This document shows positions 8,221 through 17,727 of a DNA stretch of 64,000 nucleotides, one piece after another. Source of the stretch: Mesorhizobium sp. LMG 17147 (GTDB lineage: Bacteria > Pseudomonadota > Alphaproteobacteria > Rhizobiales > Rhizobiaceae); assembly GCF_024297145.1 (NCBI RefSeq), contig NZ_JANCTC010000001.1, positions 558,001-622,000 of the forward strand, written 5' to 3'. Within the stretch, counting starts at the first letter, position 1, and each line of letters begins with the position of its first letter. Made by a program: the position numbers and the translations under genes. The notes under the pieces were generated by a model that was given only the letters and a program-made list of their open reading frames with translations, searched no databases and had not been told where the DNA came from.

Positions 8221-9605
8221 GCGCCGTCCTTTCGAAAAAGCCGGCGGAGATCCGGGAGTCCGCTGTGCCGAGCTTCCGGCAGGCCGTGAAGGTCTGGGCG
8301 AAAATCGGGTTGCTCAGCTTCGGCGGCCCGGCCGGGCAGATCGCGCTCATGCACAAGGAACTGGTCGAGGACCGGCGCTGGATCGGCGAACAGCGCTTCC
8401 TGCATGCGTTGAACTACTGCATGCTGCTGCCTGGCCCTGAGGCCCAGCAGCTTGCCATCTATATCGGCTGGTTGCTGCACAAAACGGTCGGCGGCCTTGT
8501 TGCCGGCATTCTCTTCGTCGTGCCGGGCGCGCTTGTCATGCTCGTCCTGAGCAGCCTCTATGCGCTCTATGGCGATCTACCACTCATCGCGGCGCTGTTT
8601 TTCGGGGTCAAGGCAACGGTGCTCGCCATTGTCATCGAGGCGGTGATCCGGATCGGCAGACGCGCGCTGAAGAACCCCGTCATGGTGTCGATCGCACTCG
8701 CCGCCTTCATCGCCATCTACGCGTTGAACGTGCCGTTTCCGCTGATCGTCCTGCTTGCCGGCCTGGCAGGCTGGATCGGCAACCGTAGTGCGCCGGCATT
8801 TTTTTCAGGGGCACCACAGGGCAAGGGCGATGTTCCCGACGTCAAAGGCGCGGTCGATCTGATGTTCGAGCGCGGCGAACTGACCCACGTCAGGCCGACG
8901 CGATGGCATGCGCCGCGCATTTTGGCGATCTGGCTGCCGATCTGGCTCGGGCCTGTTCTGCTCGTCTGGGCTGTCACCGGCCCTGCCAGCGTTTGGACGC
9001 AAATCGGTGGCTTCTTCAGTGTCATGGCGGTCGTCACCTTTGGCGGCGCCTACGCCGTCCTTGCCTATGTCGCGCAGGCAGCGGTCGAGTCCTTCGGCTG
9101 GCTGGCACCGGGTGAAATGGTCGACGGCCTCGGACTTGCCGAAACCACGCCGGGTCCGCTCATCCTGGTGTTGCAGTTTGTCGGCTTCGTCGCCGCCTTC
9201 CGCCACTCCGGCGCGGTCGCGCCGCTTCTTGCCGGATTGTTTGGAGCGCTGCTTACGCTGTGGGCGACGTTTACCCCATGTTTCTTGTGGATATTCCTTG
9301 GCGCGCCTTACATCGAAGCGCTGCGCGGCAACAAGGCGCTGTCGGCGGCGCTCGGTGCGATCACCGCCGCCGTCGTCGGCGTCATCATGAACCTCGCTCT
9401 ATGGTTCGGCTTGCACGTCATCTTCGGCGAAGTGCGCAATGTCGGGCTTGGAATGGACGTGCCGGTGCTTTCATCGATAGACTGGCGTGCGGCGCTGCTT
9501 TCCTGTGCCTCGATGATCGCCATCTTGAAGCTGAAGATCGGCATGCTGCCGACGCTTGCCGGATCGGCGCTGGCCGGTGTGTTGTTGCTTGCGGCGAGCG
9601 GGTAA
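8217..9605 (+). CDS. chrA: Chromate efflux transporter ChrA
   Basis: A 462-residue long-chain CHR transporter with two homologous halves. The first carries IGLLSFGGPAGQIALMHKEL and MLLPGPEAQQLA. The second carries AVVTFGGAYAVLAYVAQ and LGLAETTPGPLILVLQFVGF. These are the paired GGP and PGP motifs of the family, with about ten to twelve membrane spans. It exports chromate from the cytoplasm. The GTG at 8217 is chosen because it forms a four-base GTGA overlap with the stop of the upstream chrB-like gene. Confidence 0.93.
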   Translation: MSAVLSKKPAEIRESAVPSFRQAVKVWAKIGLLSFGGPAGQIALMHKELVEDRRWIGEQRFLHALNYCMLLPGPEAQQLAIYIGWLLHKTVGGLVAGILFVVPGALVMLVLSSLYALYGDLPLIAALFFGVKATVLAIVIEAVIRIGRRALKNPVMVSIALAAFIAIYALNVPFPLIVLLAGLAGWIGNRSAPAFFSGAPQGKGDVPDVKGAVDLMFERGELTHVRPTRWHAPRILAIWLPIWLGPVLLVWAVTGPASVWTQIGGFFSVMAVVTFGGAYAVLAYVAQAAVESFGWLAPGEMVDGLGLAETTPGPLILVLQFVGFVAAFRHSGAVAPLLAGLFGALLTLWATFTPCFLWIFLGAPYIEALRGNKALSAALGAITAAVVGVIMNLALWFGLHVIFGEVRNVGLGMDVPVLSSIDWRAALLSCASMIAILKLKIGMLPTLAGSALAGVLLLAASG

Positions 9606-9608
9606 CGC

Positions 9609-11198
9609 TCAGCCGCCCATTCTGTCGCGCGGCAGCTTGATCATGTCGCCGAAGCGGGCGCGCAATTTGTCGTCGACCGGTTTTGGCACATGGCGCGGGA
9701 AGCGTTCGGCAAGCACGCGTTTCTTCTCGATGATCGCCCGTTGCAGGATATCGGGCCTGCCTTTCTCATTCCATTCCTTCGGCGAAAAGCGGTCGCCGAC
9801 GGCCGGATAGAAATATTCGGTCTGCATCAGCCGCAGCGTCTGCTCGTTGCCCAGATAATGACCCGGCCCTTTCAGGCAGACATCGGCAATGGTGTCGATC
9901 GACAGCGACTCGTCCGTCACTTCGATGCCGCGCACGCAGCGCAGGCAGTGGCCGAGCATGTCGTTGTCGATGATCAGGCTCTCAAGGCAAAAGCCGAGCA
10001 GCGAGGCGTGCATGCCGGCCGACTCATAGACCAGGTTGAGGCCGGCGAGACCGGCCATCACGTCGGTTATGCCCTTTTCGTAGCCGGACTGAATGTCAGG
10101 CAGTTTCGAATCTGTCATGCCGGCGGCCGAACCGCCCGGCAGGTCGTAGAATTGCGCCATCTGCGCGCAGGCCGCGGTCAGCACCGCCTGCTCGGCCGAA
10201 CCGCCCGACATGGCGCCGGTCCTGAGATCCGAGACAAACGGCCAGGTGCCGAAGATCGCCGGATGGCCGGGCTTGATCGCGTTGACATAGATAAGGCCGA
10301 CGAGCACTTCGGCGACTGCCTGCACCACGGCGCCCGCAATCGCCGCCGGTGCCGTCGCACCCGCCTGTCCTGCCGACAGCAGCAGGATCGGAATGCCGCC
10401 CTCGACGCAGGCTTCGAGAACGCCGCAGGCGTCCTCGGCAAACTTCATTGGGGGCACGACGAAGCAGTTCGAATTGGAGACGAAAGGCCGGGCGCGAAAA
10501 TTCGCTTCGCCGCCCGCGATCGCATAGAGCATATCGAGCGCCGGCTTGACGTTCTCGCGCACGGTAAACGAGGTGCCGACATGCTTCGACGTACCCAAGA
10601 CGCAGGCGTAGAGCGTGTTGAAATCCATATCGAGCGGGTCGGGAATGTCGCGCGGCACCATCGGCCGCTGGAAGAAATGGATGTTGTCGAGCCCTTCGAC
10701 CAGGCGCGCGGCATCGTAGATATCCTGCAGCAGCGACTCGCGATACTCACGCTTTTCGACATCGACAAGATGCACCGCAGCACCAGCCGTGCCGTAATGC
10801 ACACGCTTGCCCTGGATCACCATGTCGTGCTTCGGATCCTGGCCGTGCAGGGTGAAATGCCGCGCCGCGTTCTTGATGGTGTCGAGCACAAGGCCGCGAG
10901 GAAAGCGCAGGCGGCCGTCCTCACCGAGGGTCGCGCCCGCCTTGGTCAGTGCCTCGATGCAGGAGGGGATGGCATTGGCGAAGCCGACTGTCTCCAGAAG
11001 GGTAAGCACGGCCTCATGGATACGTTCGCAATCATTGCCGCTGAGCGGGCTGTAGCTCCCGCCTTGGAGGCCGGCGCGCACCGGCTTGACGTCGTCGGCA
11101 AGCGGTGCCGCCCGCATGGCGCGGCGCGCCTCGCGCCCGCCGGACCGCCGCGAACGCTGGTCTGCGGACACGTCCTGCTTCTCATGGGCCATTGGCAT
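9609..11198 (-). CDS. Trimethylamine methyltransferase (MttB) superfamily protein, non-pyrrolysine branch
   Basis: A 529-residue protein of the MttB superfamily, whose members move a methyl group from a quaternary or tertiary amine to a corrinoid protein. The frame is full length with no internal amber codon. It therefore belongs to the branch without pyrrolysine, such as glycine betaine methyltransferases. Conserved stretches include PRDIPDPLDMDFNTLYACVL, GGEANFRARPF and a Gly/Ala-rich barrel region near residue 270. No corrinoid-binding protein gene is adjacent. The ATG at 11198 follows TTGGAGTGCCTTC. A MocR regulator lies 190 bases upstream on the same strand, and their promoters share a palindromic half-site. 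The substrate is unknown. Confidence 0.85.
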   Translation of the reverse strand: MPMAHEKQDVSADQRSRRSGGREARRAMRAAPLADDVKPVRAGLQGGSYSPLSGNDCERIHEAVLTLLETVGFANAIPSCIEALTKAGATLGEDGRLRFPRGLVLDTIKNAARHFTLHGQDPKHDMVIQGKRVHYGTAGAAVHLVDVEKREYRESLLQDIYDAARLVEGLDNIHFFQRPMVPRDIPDPLDMDFNTLYACVLGTSKHVGTSFTVRENVKPALDMLYAIAGGEANFRARPFVSNSNCFVVPPMKFAEDACGVLEACVEGGIPILLLSAGQAGATAPAAIAGAVVQAVAEVLVGLIYVNAIKPGHPAIFGTWPFVSDLRTGAMSGGSAEQAVLTAACAQMAQFYDLPGGSAAGMTDSKLPDIQSGYEKGITDVMAGLAGLNLVYESAGMHASLLGFCLESLIIDNDMLGHCLRCVRGIEVTDESLSIDTIADVCLKGPGHYLGNEQTLRLMQTEYFYPAVGDRFSPKEWNEKGRPDILQRAIIEKKRVLAERFPRHVPKPVDDKLRARFGDMIKLPRDRMGG

Positions 11199-11291
11199 GA
11201 AGGCACTCCAACTTTAGCTGCGGAGCGGGCGCGGCGGTTGGTCCACCATCTGCCCGCTTCGTCCCCTATACTCCGACTATGCCGCCGGCAT

Positions 11292-11310
11292 TGGCACAGC
11301 CTATGTGCCA
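11292..11310. promoter_or_regulatory. Palindrome TGGCACA-N5-TGTGCCA in the methyltransferase promoter
   Basis: A perfect 7-base inverted repeat with a 5-base spacer lies 94 bases upstream of the MttB-family start. The same half-site recurs upstream of the neighbouring MocR gene (12944-12963), so it is a good candidate MocR binding site. Confidence 0.5.
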
Positions 11311-11390
11311 GCCGATCCCGTCGCATATGCCAAGGTGCTAAAGAACCGGAGCCGCACTACATGCGCCAGGCTCCGGTCGGGGAAGGGAGA

Positions 11391-12884
11391 TCAGGCCGCT
11401 GCCGGCCTGCGTCCAGCTGCCGTGGCCAGTTCGCGGATGCCGGGTTCGATGTGCTGCAACGCGATCGAGGAAATGCCCAAGCGCATGAAACGCGATGGCT
11501 TTTCGGTACGATCGAAGAAGCGGTCGCCGGGCTCGATGATGACGCTGCGCGAGGCTGCGGCCTCCGCCAGTCCGCGCGAATCGGTGCCGCGCGGCCCCTC
11601 GAGCCAGAGCGACGTACCGCCGGCCGAATCGGTCGAGCGCCACTCAGGCAGGAAGGCGGAAATCGCATGGACCAGACGCTTGCGCCGCTCGTCGAAGGCG
11701 CTCGACAGCCGCCGCACCAGCGCCTCGTGATGGCCGAGCGACAGGAAGAGCGCCACGGCGCGCTGGTTGTTGGCCGGCGGATGGCGCAGCATGAAGCGGC
11801 GCAGCGCCCGCAGCTCGGAGATCAGCCCGGCCGAGGCGACGATGTAGCCGAGCCTGAGGCCGGGAGCCAGCGTCTTCGACATCGAGCCGACATAGACGAC
11901 GCGGCCGGACCGATCGAGGCTCTTCAGCGCCTGCTGCGGCGCCTCGTCCAGGAGCTGGCTGTCATAGCCGTCCTCGATGATGATCTGGTTGTGCCGGTTG
12001 GCGCGCGCCAGAAGATCTTGCCGCCGCTCCGCCGACAGCGGCACCATGGTCGGGCAATGGTGGCTGGGCGTGACGAAGACGAAGCCGGAATCATTGGGAA
12101 TGGCAGAGGTTACGATGCCGGAGTGGTCGACTGGAACCGGCTGGATATCGGCGCCGGCCAGCCGGAAGATCGAGCGTGCATCGGGATAGCCGGGGTCTTC
12201 CATCGCCACCTTGGAGCCCTTGGTCATCAACAGCGTGGCCAGCATGTAAAGCGCGTTCTGCGCGCCCAGCGTCACGATGATCTCGTCCGGATTGGCGAAG
12301 ATGCCGCGCCGCGGCAGCAGCCGGGCCTGGATCTGCTCGATCAGGAGCGGATCGTCGCGGTCGACCATGTCGGATGCCCAGTTGCGGATTTCGAGCACCG
12401 CCAGCGCCATGCGGTTGCACTCGCGCCATTCGGCGGTCGGGAACAGCGCCGGGTCGAACTGGCCGTAGACGAAGGGGTAGGACGACTTGATCCAGTTGTC
12501 GTGCTTGGCCGGCGGCGGCATGTCGCTCGCCGCGATCTGCCGGCGCGCCTTCCAGTCGATCTCGTTGGCCTGGTCGGGCGCCTTCTGGTGCGGCTTGGCC
12601 GGCGTCGCCAGCACCTCGGGATTGACAAAATGGCCGCGGCGCTCGCGCGCCACCAGGAAGCCCTGGTCGACCAGCTGCTGGAAGGCCAGCACCACGGTGC
12701 CCCGCGCCACGCCGAGTTTTTCGGCAAGAATCCGGCAGGACGGAAGCGGCATCGAAGCCGCGATCTGCCGGTCGAGGATGGCGGCGACGATCGCCTGGCG
12801 GATCTGCGCCTGCAGGGTCTGACCGGAGTCCGCCGAAATCCGGAACAGGCCGGACCATATGGCCGTGTCGTTTCGCTGTGGCAT
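11391..12884 (-). CDS. MocR-type regulator (GntR helix-turn-helix fused to aminotransferase fold)
   Basis: A 497-residue MocR-subfamily regulator. A GntR winged helix covers about residues 15-85 (PLPSCRILAEKLGVARGTVV). After a linker comes a class I aminotransferase-like domain (about 125-490) with the PLP lysine in SMSKTLAPGLRLGY. Such proteins sense amino or amine compounds through bound pyridoxal phosphate. The ATG at 12884 follows GAGGAACATCTCCC; longer in-frame starts have no ribosome site. It is co-directional with the MttB-family gene downstream, and both promoters carry a TGGCACA-centred inverted repeat. It therefore probably controls that gene and itself. Confidence 0.93.
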   Translation of the reverse strand: MPQRNDTAIWSGLFRISADSGQTLQAQIRQAIVAAILDRQIAASMPLPSCRILAEKLGVARGTVVLAFQQLVDQGFLVARERRGHFVNPEVLATPAKPHQKAPDQANEIDWKARRQIAASDMPPPAKHDNWIKSSYPFVYGQFDPALFPTAEWRECNRMALAVLEIRNWASDMVDRDDPLLIEQIQARLLPRRGIFANPDEIIVTLGAQNALYMLATLLMTKGSKVAMEDPGYPDARSIFRLAGADIQPVPVDHSGIVTSAIPNDSGFVFVTPSHHCPTMVPLSAERRQDLLARANRHNQIIIEDGYDSQLLDEAPQQALKSLDRSGRVVYVGSMSKTLAPGLRLGYIVASAGLISELRALRRFMLRHPPANNQRAVALFLSLGHHEALVRRLSSAFDERRKRLVHAISAFLPEWRSTDSAGGTSLWLEGPRGTDSRGLAEAAASRSVIIEPGDRFFDRTEKPSRFMRLGISSIALQHIEPGIRELATAAGRRPAAA

Positions 12885-12943
12885 GGGAGATGTTCCTCGA
12901 TGGCCAGCTTTTTTCACTTGGCTGGACCAGTCGAATGTACCGG

Positions 12944-12963
12944 TGGCACAAGGTGTTGCGCCA
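12944..12963. promoter_or_regulatory. Imperfect palindrome TGGCACA-N6-TGCGCCA upstream of the MocR gene
   Basis: One arm is identical to the half-site at 11292 and the other differs by one base. The site lies 60 bases upstream of the MocR start codon, which suggests autoregulation. Confidence 0.4.
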
Positions 12964-13138
12964 ATCAATTTTTCTGATCGCTGGGATTTATGCCAGTGAT
13001 CCTTTGCGCCGGCCCGCGCTGCGCTGCGGCATCGCTGCGCATTGAAACAGATGGAATTCGACCCGATAGTTTGCCGCGACGACACGCGCCGGAAACATCC
13101 GGCCTGATAAGATGCACCTCAAGAACCGGAGTGAGGCA

Positions 13139-14782
13139 GTGGATCAACCGTCCTTTCAAAAGCAGCTCGGCGCGTTGCGCGATCATCGTGCGGCCAAATC
13201 GGGCTCGATGCGCGAGGCTTTCGCCGCCGATCCGCAGCGCTTCGAGAAATTCTCCGCCAGCGACGGCGACGTGCTGCTCGACTGGTCGAAATGTGCGGTC
13301 GATGTGCGGACGATGGAGTTGCTGGAGAAGCTGGCTGAGGCCGCCGACCTCGAAGGCCGGCGCGACGCGATGTTTGCCGGCAAGAAGATCAATGTCACCG
13401 AAGGCCGCGCTGTGCTGCACACGGCGCTGCGCAACCTAACCGGCAAAGGCATCGTGCTCGACGGCCAGGACGTGAAGGCGGAAGTCCTTGCCGTACTCGA
13501 CGCGATGGGTGCCTTCGCCGACGCGGTGCGTTCCGGCAAGGCAGCCGGCGCGACCGGCAAGAAGATCACCGACATCGTCAACATCGGCATCGGCGGCTCC
13601 GATCTCGGCCCTGCCATGGCGACGCTGGCGCTGGCGCCCTATCATGACGGGCCGCGCGCGCATTACGTATCCAATATCGACGGTGCGCATATCCACGACA
13701 CGCTGAAGGGACTTTCCGCCGAAACCACCCTGTTCATCATCGCGTCCAAGACCTTCACCACGGTCGAGACTATGACCAATGCCGAGACCGCGCGCGGATG
13801 GGTCGAGAAGGCGCTCGGCAAGGAAGCGGTCGGCAAGCACTTCGCCGCCGTCTCGACGGCGCTCGACCTGGTCGCCAAATTCGGCATCGCGCCCGATCGC
13901 GTCTTCGGCTTCTGGGACTGGGTCGGCGGCCGCTATTCCGTCTGGGGTGCGATCGGCCTGCCGGTGATGATCGCCGTCGGCCCGCGGAATTTTCGCGCCT
14001 TTCTCGACGGCGCCCATGAAATGGACGAGCATTTCCGCACGGCGTCGCTGGCGAAGAACCTGCCGGCGCTGATGGGCCTGATCGGCTGGTGGCACCGCGT
14101 GATCTGCAAATACCCCGCTCGCGCAGTCATCCCCTACGATCAGCGACTGTCCAGGCTCCCGGCCTATCTGCAGCAGCTCGACATGGAATCGAACGGCAAG
14201 AGCGTCACCCTGGACGGCGGCGCTGTGACGACGCCGACCGGCCCGCTGGTCTGGGGCGAGCCCGGCACCAATGGCCAGCATGCCTTCTTCCAGCTTCTGC
14301 ATCAGGGCACCGATTTCATTCCGGTCGAATTCCTCGCCGCTGCCGTCGGCCACGAGCCGGAACTGAAGCATCACCACGACCTTCTGCTTGCCAATTGCCT
14401 GGCGCAATCGGAAGCTTTCATGAAGGGCCGCACACTGGAGGAAGCCCGCGCACAGATGCTGGCGAAAGGCATGAAGCCGGCTGATGTCGACAGGATTGCT
14501 CCGCACCGCGTCTTCTCCGGCGACCGCCCCTCGGTGACGATCCTCTACAGAAAGCTCGACCCCCACACGTTCGGACGGCTGATTGCGCTCTACGAGCACC
14601 GCGTCTTCGTCGAAGGCACGCTGTTCAACATCAACTCCTTCGACCAATGGGGCGTCGAACTCGGCAAGGAACTGGCGACCGGGCTGCTGCCCGTCGTTGA
14701 AGGCAAGGAGAACGCCGCAAAGCGGGACGCCTCGACTGCCGGACTGGTGGAATACATCCACCGCTTGCGCGGCCCGGAGTGA
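13139..14782 (+). CDS. pgi: Glucose-6-phosphate isomerase
   Basis: This enzyme interconverts glucose 6-phosphate and fructose 6-phosphate in the cytoplasm. The 547-residue length matches the long bacterial Pgi (E. coli 549). Signatures seen are [44 protein letters not shown] and the C-terminal block around GVELGKELA. The GTG at 13139 is preferred because GGAGTGAGGCA lies just before it. An in-frame ATG at 13112 would add nine residues without a clear ribosome site. The stop overlaps the GTG of the following phosphatase gene. Confidence 0.95.
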   Translation: MDQPSFQKQLGALRDHRAAKSGSMREAFAADPQRFEKFSASDGDVLLDWSKCAVDVRTMELLEKLAEAADLEGRRDAMFAGKKINVTEGRAVLHTALRNLTGKGIVLDGQDVKAEVLAVLDAMGAFADAVRSGKAAGATGKKITDIVNIGIGGSDLGPAMATLALAPYHDGPRAHYVSNIDGAHIHDTLKGLSAETTLFIIASKTFTTVETMTNAETARGWVEKALGKEAVGKHFAAVSTALDLVAKFGIAPDRVFGFWDWVGGRYSVWGAIGLPVMIAVGPRNFRAFLDGAHEMDEHFRTASLAKNLPALMGLIGWWHRVICKYPARAVIPYDQRLSRLPAYLQQLDMESNGKSVTLDGGAVTTPTGPLVWGEPGTNGQHAFFQLLHQGTDFIPVEFLAAAVGHEPELKHHHDLLLANCLAQSEAFMKGRTLEEARAQMLAKGMKPADVDRIAPHRVFSGDRPSVTILYRKLDPHTFGRLIALYEHRVFVEGTLFNINSFDQWGVELGKELATGLLPVVEGKENAAKRDASTAGLVEYIHRLRGPE

Positions 14783-15510
14783 AAAGCTTGGCGGACATCA
14801 AGGGAATATTGTTCGACAAGGACGGCACGCTCGTAGATTTCAACGCGACATGGCTGGGCATCGCCGACTTCATGGCGATGGATGCGGCCGAAGGCGATCG
14901 CTGGAAAGCAGACAGGCTGCTTGCGGCGGCGGGCTTCGACTTCGCCGCCAAGCGCTTCAAGCCGGATTCGATTTTTGCCTCCGGTACCAACATGGACGTC
15001 GTCGAGCTGTGGTTTCCACGGCTGTCCGACGAGGACCAGATGCTTGCCGTCGCCCGCTTCAACGCCATCACTTCGGCGCAGGGATCGGCAATGGCGGTGG
15101 CGCTGCCGGGTGTGGTCGAGACGCTTGGCCTGCTTCACAGAAAATCCTACCGGCTTGGCGTCGCCACCAACGACTCGACCAGCGGCGCGGAAAAGACCTT
15201 GGTCACTCTGGGCGTCGCGCAGCTTTTCGACGCCGCCTATGGTTATGATGCGGTGGCCAATCCAAAACCGGCGCCGGATACGATCCTTGCCTTCTCGGAT
15301 CTGACAGGGCTCAGGCCGGCGACGATCGCAATGGTCGGCGACAATCGCCACGATCTGGAGATGGCGCGGGCCGGCGGCTGTGGCCTGGCGATCGGCGTGC
15401 TGTCCGGCACCGGTACACGGGAATCGCTGTCGCAGATCGCCGACGTCATCCTCGATTCAGTTGCCGATCTGCCTGATTTTCTTGCGGCCCGAGTCAGCGA
15501 GACGGTCTAA
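14779..15510 (+). CDS. HAD-superfamily phosphatase (phosphoglycolate phosphatase-like)
   Basis: A 243-residue HAD hydrolase. Motif I is [11 protein letters not shown] near residue 11, with the nucleophile aspartate followed by DGT. Motif II is ATNDST, motif III the lysine in NPKPAPD, and motif [16 protein letters not shown]. The alpha-helical cap between motifs I and II is of the Gph type. It starts at a GTG overlapping the pgi stop by four bases, so the two are co-expressed. The substrate may be phosphoglycolate or another small phosphate ester; sequence alone does not decide. Confidence 0.85.
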   Translation: MKSLADIKGILFDKDGTLVDFNATWLGIADFMAMDAAEGDRWKADRLLAAAGFDFAAKRFKPDSIFASGTNMDVVELWFPRLSDEDQMLAVARFNAITSAQGSAMAVALPGVVETLGLLHRKSYRLGVATNDSTSGAEKTLVTLGVAQLFDAAYGYDAVANPKPAPDTILAFSDLTGLRPATIAMVGDNRHDLEMARAGGCGLAIGVLSGTGTRESLSQIADVILDSVADLPDFLAARVSETV

Positions 15511-16147
15511 TGGCCGAGACCGTTTCTTCCTGGCATACGACGCCTTCGGGAACCTACTCGACCATCACATGGATACTGTTGATGGTCGTGTTTTCGATAG
15601 CCGTCAGTTTGGCCAGCAGGTCCAGGTAGATCATCTCGACAGTCCGGCTGGAAGGACCCCTTCCACCGTCAGCCGAATATCATGAGGTCCAGGCGCCAAT
15701 CGTCGATGTTTTCGACCACTGCAGGCCATCGCGGTCCGCAGATAAGCCGCCGCGAACCAGGAGTGCGCCACCATCTTCCACGAGTTCCGAAGAGTGCTCG
15801 TATATCCATGGCGGAGTTTCGCCGTTCGTATCGAAGTGATCGATGGCATAGTTCGTTGCGTCCAACACGAGCACTTGCGAGCGAAACTGCGAAAAAAGGT
15901 CTGGGTCTATGTGAGCGGGCGTGTTGGTCACGTTCAAGCGGGGCTAGCAAAGTTGCTGCGTCGAAGGACGACCGGACACCCCATCCCTGAACCATAGCTT
16001 CCATAGGATCGTCTGCAAAGGGTCGATGCTGTCGAAAAAGTCCGGCGCACCGCAAATCGCCACCGATAATTAGAATCCAGTTCCATCCTGGCGCATTGCA
16101 TGGAATCAGGATTCAGTTGCCGATGTCGGCAACCGAACGCCCGTCGC
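15511..16147. other. Gene-poor stretch with possible decayed coding sequence
   Basis: No confident gene was found. On the minus strand 15680-15937 could code for 85 residues of plausible composition (for example HIDPDLFSQFRSQVLVLDA), but it has no good ribosome site. Protein-like sequence then continues in other frames: VVENIDDWRLDLMIF, and further on MIYLDLLAKLTAIENTT, which stops near 15554. This frame-hopping suggests a degraded gene of unknown family. The region also has lower GC than its neighbours. Confidence 0.3.
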
Positions 16148-16897
16148 TCATGCCGTCCTGACAAACCCCTCGCTCGCCCTCAGCAGATTGCGCGTGTAGT
16201 CCTTGGTGACGCGGCGCTCGACGAGGTCGCCGGCGGTGAGGTGCTCGACCGCCTCGCCGTTCTGCATCACCATCAGCCGCTCGCACATATGGGTGATGAT
16301 GGCGAGGTCGTGGCTGACCATCAGGAAGGTCAGCTTGCGCCGCCGCCGGATCTCTTCCAGCAGGTTCAGCACCTCCGCCTGCACCGAAGCGTCGAGCGCC
16401 GAGGTCGGCTCATCGAGCAGCAGGATCGACGGTTCAAGGATCAGGGCACGGGCGATTGCCACGCGCTGGCGCTGGCCGCCGGACAATTGATGCGAATAGC
16501 GAAAACGGAAGCCGGTGCCCAGGCCGACCTCGTCCAACGCCCGCTGGATGCGCTTTTCGCCGTCAGCAAAGCCGTGAATGGCGAGCGGCTCCTGCAGCAA
16601 GCGGTCGACGGTCTGGCGCGGGTGCAGCGAGCCGTACGGGTCCTGGAAGACCATCTGCACCTCGCGGTAGAACGCCTTGTCGCGGCGCGCGCCGAGCTGT
16701 TTGCCGTTGACGGCGATGGTGCCCGAAGCGGCCGGCGCCAAGCCGGCGATTGCCCTGAGTAACGTCGACTTGCCGGAGCCGGACTCGCCGACCAGGCCGA
16801 AGGATTCACCGGACTCGACTTCAAGGCTGACGCCCTTCAGCGCGCGAAAACGGTCGAAGACCACCTCCAGCCGGTCGACGGAAAGGGCTGCCGTCAT
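16148..16897 (-). CDS. Oligopeptide-type ABC transporter ATP-binding protein (OppF/DppF-like)
   Basis: A 249-residue ABC ATPase. Walker A is GESGSGKSTLL, the Q-loop QMVFQDPYGSLHPRQ, the signature LSGGQRQRVAIARAL, Walker B ILLLDEPTSALD and the H-loop SHD. It powers the adjacent importer as one half of an ATPase heterodimer. The ATG at 16897 gives an ATGA overlap with the preceding ATPase gene and has GGAG nine bases upstream. An in-frame GTG at 16906 is the alternative. It lacks the long C-terminal oligopeptide-transporter extension of E. coli OppF, so it is on the short side for the family. Confidence 0.93.
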   Translation of the reverse strand: MTAALSVDRLEVVFDRFRALKGVSLEVESGESFGLVGESGSGKSTLLRAIAGLAPAASGTIAVNGKQLGARRDKAFYREVQMVFQDPYGSLHPRQTVDRLLQEPLAIHGFADGEKRIQRALDEVGLGTGFRFRYSHQLSGGQRQRVAIARALILEPSILLLDEPTSALDASVQAEVLNLLEEIRRRRKLTFLMVSHDLAIITHMCERLMVMQNGEAVEHLTAGDLVERRVTKDYTRNLLRASEGFVRTA

Positions 16898-17727
16898 GCC
16901 GCCCACTCCGGCTTGCGGTCGAGCACCGGCAGCGGGTGACGGTCGGCGCCGATCTTGGGCATGCAGTTGAGCAGGCCGCGCGTATAGGGATGCTGGGCAC
17001 GGCCGAGCTCCGAGGCTTTGAGCTGTTCGACCACCTTGCCGGCATACATGACGATGACACGATCGCAGAAAGATGAGACCAAGCGCAGGTCGTGCGAGAT
17101 GAAGATCAGCCCCATGCCGCGCTCGCTGACCAGCCGGTCGAGGATGCCGAGCACGTCGAGCTGCACGGTGACGTCGAGTGCCGAGGTCGGCTCGTCGGCG
17201 ATCATCATCTCCGGCCCGGCGATCAGCATCATGGCGATCATGGCGCGCTGGCCCATGCCGCCGGAAACCTCGTGCGGATGCAGGTCGAAGACACGGGCCG
17301 GATCGCGGATCTGCACAGCCTCCAGCATGGCAAGCGCGCGGTCGCGGGCTTCGGCCTTGGAGACTTTCTCATGCGTGCGCAGTGTCTCGACGATCTGGCG
17401 GCCGATGCTCATCACCGGGTCGAGCGAATATTTCGGATCCTGCAGGATCATGGCGATACGCTTGCCGCGCAGTGCGCGGCGCTCGCGCGGCGAGGCGGCC
17501 AGCAGGTCGATGCCGTCGAAAGCAAGCGTCTTTGCGGTCACCTCGGCCTGCGGCGGGGTGACGCCCATGATGGCGCGGCCGGTCTGCGACTTGCCCGAAC
17601 CGCTCTCGCCGACGATGCCGAGCCGTTCGCGGCCGAGCGAGAAGGAAACGCCGCGCACTGCCTCGATCAGGCCGGTACGCGTCGGGAAGGTGACGCGCAG
17701 GTCGTCGACTTCGAGAAGCGTGCTCAT
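16894..17727 (-). CDS. Oligopeptide-type ABC transporter ATP-binding protein (OppD/DppD-like)
   Basis: A 277-residue ABC ATPase and partner of the next gene. Walker A reads GESGSGKSQTGRA, with Q after the P-loop serine. The signature is VSGGMGQRAMIAMML, which departs from the usual LSGGMRQRV, and Walker B is MMIADEPTSALDVTVQ. The C-terminal block (AQHPYTRGLLNCMPKIG) is the oligopeptide-transporter extension. The start overlaps the upstream permease by an ATGA junction. The unusual signature may lower ATPase activity of this half-site; this is speculative. Confidence 0.92.
   Translation of the reverse strand: MSTLLEVDDLRVTFPTRTGLIEAVRGVSFSLGRERLGIVGESGSGKSQTGRAIMGVTPPQAEVTAKTLAFDGIDLLAASPRERRALRGKRIAMILQDPKYSLDPVMSIGRQIVETLRTHEKVSKAEARDRALAMLEAVQIRDPARVFDLHPHEVSGGMGQRAMIAMMLIAGPEMMIADEPTSALDVTVQLDVLGILDRLVSERGMGLIFISHDLRLVSSFCDRVIVMYAGKVVEQLKASELGRAQHPYTRGLLNCMPKIGADRHPLPVLDRKPEWAA

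Noticed and set aside
11291..11310. Possible sigma-54 promoter (TGGCAC ... GC) before the methyltransferase gene
   Set aside because: The GG to GC spacing is 12 instead of 10 bases. The sequence is better explained as a symmetric operator.
9690..12977. Very long plus-strand open frame opposite the methyltransferase and MocR genes
   Set aside because: It is Arg/His/Gly-rich, lacks a ribosome site or domain, and mirrors the codon structure of the real minus-strand genes in GC-rich DNA.
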